Position numbers and translations under genes: made by a program
Shown: positions 60,805 through 64,000 of the stretch, piece after piece
Layout: every line of letters starts with the position of its first letter
How positions within the stretch are numbered: the stretch's first letter is position 1
DNA from: Flagellimonas sp. HMM57
GTDB taxonomy: Bacteria > Bacteroidota > Bacteroidia > Flavobacteriales > Flavobacteriaceae
NCBI RefSeq assembly: GCF_021390175.1
Contig: NZ_CP090004.1
Span: 3,277,001 to 3,341,000, forward strand
DNA: 64,000 nt
Direction of reading: 5' to 3'
The notes under the pieces: generated by a model
Seen by the model: the letters and a program-made list of their open reading frames with translations, nothing else
Databases searched by the model: none
Told to the model about the DNA's origin: nothing

Positions 60805-61482
60805 ATGCCCGACGATAAAATCCATATATACCTTATGCCGGGAATGGCGGCCAACCCATCTATATTTGACGGTATAAAACTTCCGGAAGAAACCTTTGAA
60901 CTGCATCGATTGGAATGGTTCGTTCCCCAAAAGAAAATGCCCTTGGCCGACTATGCCAAGGAAATGTGGAAAAAAATACATCACGAAAAACCAGTATTGC
61001 TTGGTGTGTCGTTTGGGGGACTTTTGGTACAAGAAATGGCAAAGCATAGACCCACTTTCAAAATAATCGCGGTTTCGTGTGTGAAAAAGAGTAGTGAACT
61101 CCCTAAAAAAATGCTCTTTGCAAAATATACCAAAGTACACAAATTACTTCCAACGGGTTTGGTGTCCAACGTAGAGCTTCTGGCAAAATATGCCTTTGGG
61201 GAAACGGTAACCAAACGTTTGCATCTTTATGAACAATACCTTTCTGTTAGGGATAAATATTATATAGACTGGGCCATAGACAACATCGTAAACTGGCAAC
61301 AGACTGAGCCACCTAAAAATCTTGTCCACATTCATGGTGACTCGGATGCCGTGTTCCCCGCAACCAATATCAAAAATTGCATCACTATAAAAAAGGGAAC
61401 GCATACTATGATAATCCATAGGGCAAAATGGTTTAATGAGCATCTCCCTACAATTATTTTAGAAGAAGGTAGTTCTATATAG
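60805..61482 (+). CDS. Alpha/beta hydrolase
   Basis: 225-aa alpha/beta-hydrolase fold protein. Nucleophile elbow VLLGVSFGGLLVQ (GVSFGG), acid in VHIHGDSDAVFP (Asp), and His in KKGTHTMIIHRA. LYLMPGMAANPSIFDGI holds the oxyanion-side loop. Substrate unknown (ester, lactone or thioester). Cytosolic. It lies 26 bp upstream of the lytic transglycosylase on the same strand, so the two may be cotranscribed. Confidence 0.87.
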   Translation: MPDDKIHIYLMPGMAANPSIFDGIKLPEETFELHRLEWFVPQKKMPLADYAKEMWKKIHHEKPVLLGVSFGGLLVQEMAKHRPTFKIIAVSCVKKSSELPKKMLFAKYTKVHKLLPTGLVSNVELLAKYAFGETVTKRLHLYEQYLSVRDKYYIDWAIDNIVNWQQTEPPKNLVHIHGDSDAVFPATNIKNCITIKKGTHTMIIHRAKWFNEHLPTIILEEGSSI

Positions 61483-61508
61483 TATCTTTATAGTATAAGA
61501 GAGACAAC

Positions 61509-62471
61509 ATGAAGCATATAAAAAATATTTTAGCGGTTATTGGATTGGTAGTAGTTGTGGGAAGTCTTGTTTTTGCCGCACAATCGAACAATGTGGAAGA
61601 GGATAAAGAGCCTATGACTACTGAAAAAGAAAATCCTGTTAACAGGAACGTGACCGATGGGTATAGGATAAGTGCCATAGAGATTCCAGAAGACTTAAAT
61701 TTTGCAGGTGAGCCTGTGCCGCTTGACGACCCTGAAGTCATGGAACGGGTAGACCGCGAGTTTTTGGTGAACACGTACTGGCAATCCAATGCGTTGTTGT
61801 TGATGAAACGCGCCAACAAATTCTTCCCTATCATAGAACCGATTCTCGCAAAGAACGGTATACCGGATGATTTCAAATATTTGGCCGTTGCGGAAAGTGC
61901 ATTGATTGATGTTGCCTCGCCCAAAGGAGCAGCAGGGATGTGGCACTTTATGAAAGCTACGGGAAAAGAATACGGGTTGGAGGTCAATGCCAATGTCGAT
62001 GAACGATATCATATCAGAAAATCGACACAGGCGGCCTGTGAGTATATCAACAAATGGAAAAAGCGTTTTGGTACCTGGACACTTACCGCGGCTACCTATA
62101 ATGCAGGTCCGGGCGGAATCAAAAAATATATGGACATCCAAAAAGTGGATGATTACTACGACCTTTTGTTGGGTCAAGAAACAGGGCGTTACGTGTTTAG
62201 AATCATGGCACTTAAAGAAATTCTATCCAATCCTGAAAAATATGGGTTTGAGGTTGAAAAGGACGATTTGTACAAAGCTGTGCCTACATTTTCGGTAGAA
62301 ATTGATGAGCCCGTTGCCAGTTGGGCTGATTTTGCAAAGGAATATGAAATCAATTATAAAATCTTGAAGCGCCATAATCCTTGGTTGCGCGAACCGCATC
62401 TGAACAACGCGTCCCGCAAAAAGTATGTGATTGAAATTCCAAATAAGGGATACTACAGGGAGTCCAAATAA
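61509..62471 (+). CDS. Lytic transglycosylase (MltD-like)
   Basis: 320-aa exported murein lyase. An N-terminal hydrophobic helix (ILAVIGLVVVVGSLVFAA) acts as signal or anchor. The SLT domain has FKYLAVAESALIDVASPKGAAGMWHFMKATG (catalytic Glu in ESAL), then YNAGPGGIKKY and GRYVFRIMALKEIL, as in MltD-type enzymes. The C-terminal 60 residues (YEINYKILKRHNPWL) resemble one LysM domain. It cuts the glycan backbone of peptidoglycan. Second gene after the alpha/beta hydrolase. Confidence 0.92.
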   Translation: MKHIKNILAVIGLVVVVGSLVFAAQSNNVEEDKEPMTTEKENPVNRNVTDGYRISAIEIPEDLNFAGEPVPLDDPEVMERVDREFLVNTYWQSNALLLMKRANKFFPIIEPILAKNGIPDDFKYLAVAESALIDVASPKGAAGMWHFMKATGKEYGLEVNANVDERYHIRKSTQAACEYINKWKKRFGTWTLTAATYNAGPGGIKKYMDIQKVDDYYDLLLGQETGRYVFRIMALKEILSNPEKYGFEVEKDDLYKAVPTFSVEIDEPVASWADFAKEYEINYKILKRHNPWLREPHLNNASRKKYVIEIPNKGYYRESK

Positions 62472-62486
62472 TGTGTTGCTACTTGG

Positions 62487-62651
62487 TTATAGTCGTTTTC
62501 TAAGCATAAAAAAAACGACTGCAACTATCAGAAACCCAACACCGGTAACTACTGGTGGATTTACGATGGTATCTCGTTGTAGACCCAAATACGTAATCAA
62601 TACTGCTAGAATCAATAAAGCTATTATTGCAAAAGTCAGAACGTTTTTCAT
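62487..62651 (-). CDS. Small two-helix membrane protein
   Basis: 54-aa protein on the minus strand, start ATG 62651, stop 62487. MKNVLTFAIIALLILAVLIT is a membrane helix, YLGLQRDTIVNPPVVTG the short loop, and VGFLIVAVVFFMLRKRL a second helix with a basic end. It lies between convergent transglycosylase and the TPR-like gene. No recognised family; the amphipathic layout with a positive C-terminus supports a real protein over a chance frame. Confidence 0.65.
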   Translation of the reverse strand: MKNVLTFAIIALLILAVLITYLGLQRDTIVNPPVVTGVGFLIVAVVFFMLRKRL

Positions 62652-62844
62652 ACGGTAGGCTTTAATTATCTCATGTTTTCTTTAGATGTATAAGGGTACT
62701 ATTCCTCTACAGGATAATGAAGTTACGGATATTCATGGATAAATCTAAATCCAAATAATGCATATTCATTGCACAGCGAATATCAAAAATATTAAGTAAT
62801 ATTTTGATGAGTAAGGAGTTAGCGGATGGGTTGATTTTACAGAC

Positions 62845-63360
62845 CTAAATCTTCTTCATCTGCTGTTGCATCATCTTGATTTGGTCGGTAAGCATGTTGT
62901 TCTTGTCCAGTTTTTTGGCTTCCTGAAGCAATTGTGTAGCTTCTCGTTTTCTGCGTTTCTGCATGGAAATACCTGCAAGACTTAATTTGGCCATGGCAAC
63001 ATCATAATCCATGTTGAGACCCAGCTTCAATGCTTTTTTAAAATACTTTTCGGCCTGGGTAAGGTTCTTTTGCGAGTAAATGATGCCGTGAAGGTAATTG
63101 TAGTACCCCTGTTGTTTTTTGACAAGTGCAGATTCGGGGTTCTTGATTTTCTCCAACCATTTCTGTGTACCTTCCATATCTTGCTTTCGCATACGTAGGA
63201 ATGCCATAAGTATCAATTCATTTCTAAAGTATAGGAAAATGAAAACAGTGGAAAGCAAAATCAAGGAAATACCATTGCCAATATAACCTTCTATAAACTG
63301 ATATACTGCGTATCCTATAATAAGTGCGGCAATTACTAGTTTTAAATTTTTATTGAACAT
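62845..63360 (-). CDS. Membrane-anchored helical/TPR-like protein
   Basis: 171 aa from the ATG at 63360 (MFNKNLKLVIAALIIGYAV). The frame extends to 63513, but this would cross the rpmH promoter and gives no natural N-terminus. Two membrane helices (residues about 7-45), then a cytosolic or periplasmic stretch of TPR-like helix pairs (YYNYLHGIIYSQKNLTQAEKYFKKALKLG, DVAMAKLSLAGISMQKRRKREATQLL). TPR helices mediate protein contacts. Partners unknown. Divergent from rpmH. Confidence 0.8.
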   Translation of the reverse strand: MFNKNLKLVIAALIIGYAVYQFIEGYIGNGISLILLSTVFIFLYFRNELILMAFLRMRKQDMEGTQKWLEKIKNPESALVKKQQGYYNYLHGIIYSQKNLTQAEKYFKKALKLGLNMDYDVAMAKLSLAGISMQKRRKREATQLLQEAKKLDKNNMLTDQIKMMQQQMKKI

Positions 63361-63436
63361 ATGTCGTTGGAATTTTACCTTGATTTCAGCGGATGCAAAA
63401 GTAGTAAAAACTATTGTAAATATTTTATTTTTGCAC

Positions 63437-63466
63437 TTGCCAAAGTAAAAACTCTTTGTATATTTG
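63437..63466 (+). promoter_or_regulatory. rpmH promoter
   Basis: TTG at 63437-63439, 19-bp spacer and TATATTTG at 63459-63466 match the Bacteroidetes consensus. The ATG lies 62 bp downstream. Confidence 0.85.
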
Positions 63467-63528
63467 CGCCCAGAAAATTTGGGGAGATTTGTTTCCCAGT
63501 ACAAGAAATCCATTAAAATAGTTCCGAA

Positions 63529-63687
63529 ATGAAAAGAACATATCAGCCGTCAAAAAGGAAGAGAAGAAACAAGCATGGTTTTAGAGAGCGCATGGCGACT
63601 GCCAATGGTAGAAAAGTACTTGCAAGAAGAAGAGCCAAAGGAAGAAAAAAACTAACTGTTTCCTCAGAGCCAAGACATAAAAAATAA
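63529..63687 (+). CDS. rpmH: 50S ribosomal protein L34
   Basis: 52-aa ribosomal protein. [18 protein letters not shown] is the family signature, followed by [22 protein letters not shown]. Small and strongly basic, so it can be missed by length filters. Own consensus promoter and a strong terminator, 98 bp before carB. Confidence 0.98.
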   Translation: MKRTYQPSKRKRRNKHGFRERMATANGRKVLARRRAKGRKKLTVSSEPRHKK

Positions 63688-63709
63688 TGACTGTCAATAA
63701 CTTTTAATT

Positions 63710-63745
63710 AAAGGTGCTACTTTTCAAGTTTAGCACCTTTTTTTT
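63710..63745 (+). terminator. Terminator of rpmH
   Basis: 10-bp perfect stem AAAGGTGCTA / TAGCACCTTT with an 11-base loop, followed by eight T. It separates rpmH from carB. Confidence 0.93.
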
Positions 63746-63785
63746 GTCCTATTTTTAAAAATTAAACAACGAGTAACCTAATAGA

Positions 63786-64000
63786 ATGCCTAAAAGAGAA
63801 GATTTAAAATCCATTTTGATAATTGGCTCGGGCCCAATTATAATTGGACAAGCGTGTGAGTTTGACTACTCTGGTTCCCAAGCACTACGTTCCCTTCGCG
63901 AAGATGGAATCGAGACTATTTTGATCAATAGCAATCCGGCAACGATAATGACAGATCCTGCGATGGCAGACCATGTATATCTGAAGCCATTGAACACAAA
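63786..64000 (+). CDS. carB: Carbamoyl-phosphate synthase large chain, 5' part
   Basis: First 71 codons: [20 protein letters not shown], then [13 protein letters not shown], the N-terminal ATP-grasp/pre-ATP motif of CarB, and [20 protein letters not shown]. Makes carbamoyl phosphate for pyrimidines and arginine. The gene runs out of the window. Preceded by the rpmH terminator. Confidence 0.97.
   Translation, partial: MPKREDLKSILIIGSGPIIIGQACEFDYSGSQALRSLREDGIETILINSNPATIMTDPAMADHVYLKPLNT

Noticed and set aside
63361..63513. N-terminal extension of the TPR-like membrane protein
   Set aside because: It overlaps the rpmH promoter and adds residues unlike the family; the ATG at 63360 gives a natural membrane start.

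Overview
The window looks like a chromosome segment from a marine-type member of the Flavobacteriaceae (Bacteroidetes). Several signs agree. Promoters match the Bacteroidetes pattern TTG-N19-TAnnTTTG (upstream of rpmH and rpmE2) and Shine-Dalgarno sequences are mostly absent. Many secreted proteins carry SPI or lipoprotein signals. The gene families are typical of the group: type B L31, a GlmU-family protein, a 'sensor of ECF-type sigma factor' protein, DUF4199 and a four-helix-bundle protein. A genus cannot be named from the sequence alone. No rRNA, tRNA, CRISPR array, prophage or complete insertion sequence was seen.

Layout. 1-8.8 kb: secreted GH2 beta-mannosidase (5' end outside the window), tricorn-type protease, a YdeI-like protein overlapping a BtuF-like metal/cobalamin receptor, and an M20 peptidase. 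8.9-11.87 kb: an accessory island between the M20 gene and an arginase-family gene. It holds six copies of a short hairpin repeat (REP-like), a small XRE regulator, a C-terminal Rhs remnant with a phospholipase-A2-like motif, two orphan lipoproteins that resemble immunity proteins, and two further C-terminal coding scraps that begin at repeats. 11.9-17 kb: arginase-family protein, secreted M1 and M28 peptidases, and a TolB-like/NTF2-like protein. 17-22.5 kb: fused trehalose-6-phosphate synthase/phosphatase facing a divergent GH15 hydrolase, then a PLP decarboxylase. 22.6-24.9 kb: two envelope proteins.

25-33.3 kb is a fatty-acid degradation block: a MarR regulator leads an operon with a FadN-type dehydrogenase/hydratase, a four-helix-bundle gene, thiolase and acyl-CoA dehydrogenase; an acyl-CoA ligase lies upstream on the same strand behind its own terminator. 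A perfect 26-bp palindrome lies just upstream of the marR promoter -7 box and is the obvious operator candidate. 33.7-36.8 kb carries pyruvate formate-lyase and its activase, an anaerobic glycyl-radical pair; the activase has no normal start codon. 36.9-42.3 kb has a DUF3360-like membrane protein, 14 exact tandem copies of a heptamer, and purL, which carries two in-frame insertions of dispersed palindromic repeats.

42.4-49.5 kb: DinB-like protein, SDR with an AraC regulator, RsmB-type rRNA methyltransferase, a beta-propeller lipoprotein, and an ECF sigma operon (sigma, membrane protein with a long acidic tail, periplasmic sensor-like protein). 49.5-54.6 kb: a same-strand run of DUF4199 protein, polyprenyl-type glycosyltransferase, phosphohexomutase and MsbA-like ABC exporter. 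54.7-64 kb: L31, GlmU-family protein, VOC protein, a solitary OLD-like ATPase/TOPRIM gene (possible phage defence), tRNA methylthiotransferase MtaB, a GNAT-like protein, an alpha/beta hydrolase, a lytic transglycosylase, two small membrane proteins, rpmH and the start of carB.

The best candidates for something little described are the repeat/toxin-remnant island at 8.9-11.9 kb and the repeat-derived peptides inside PurL.
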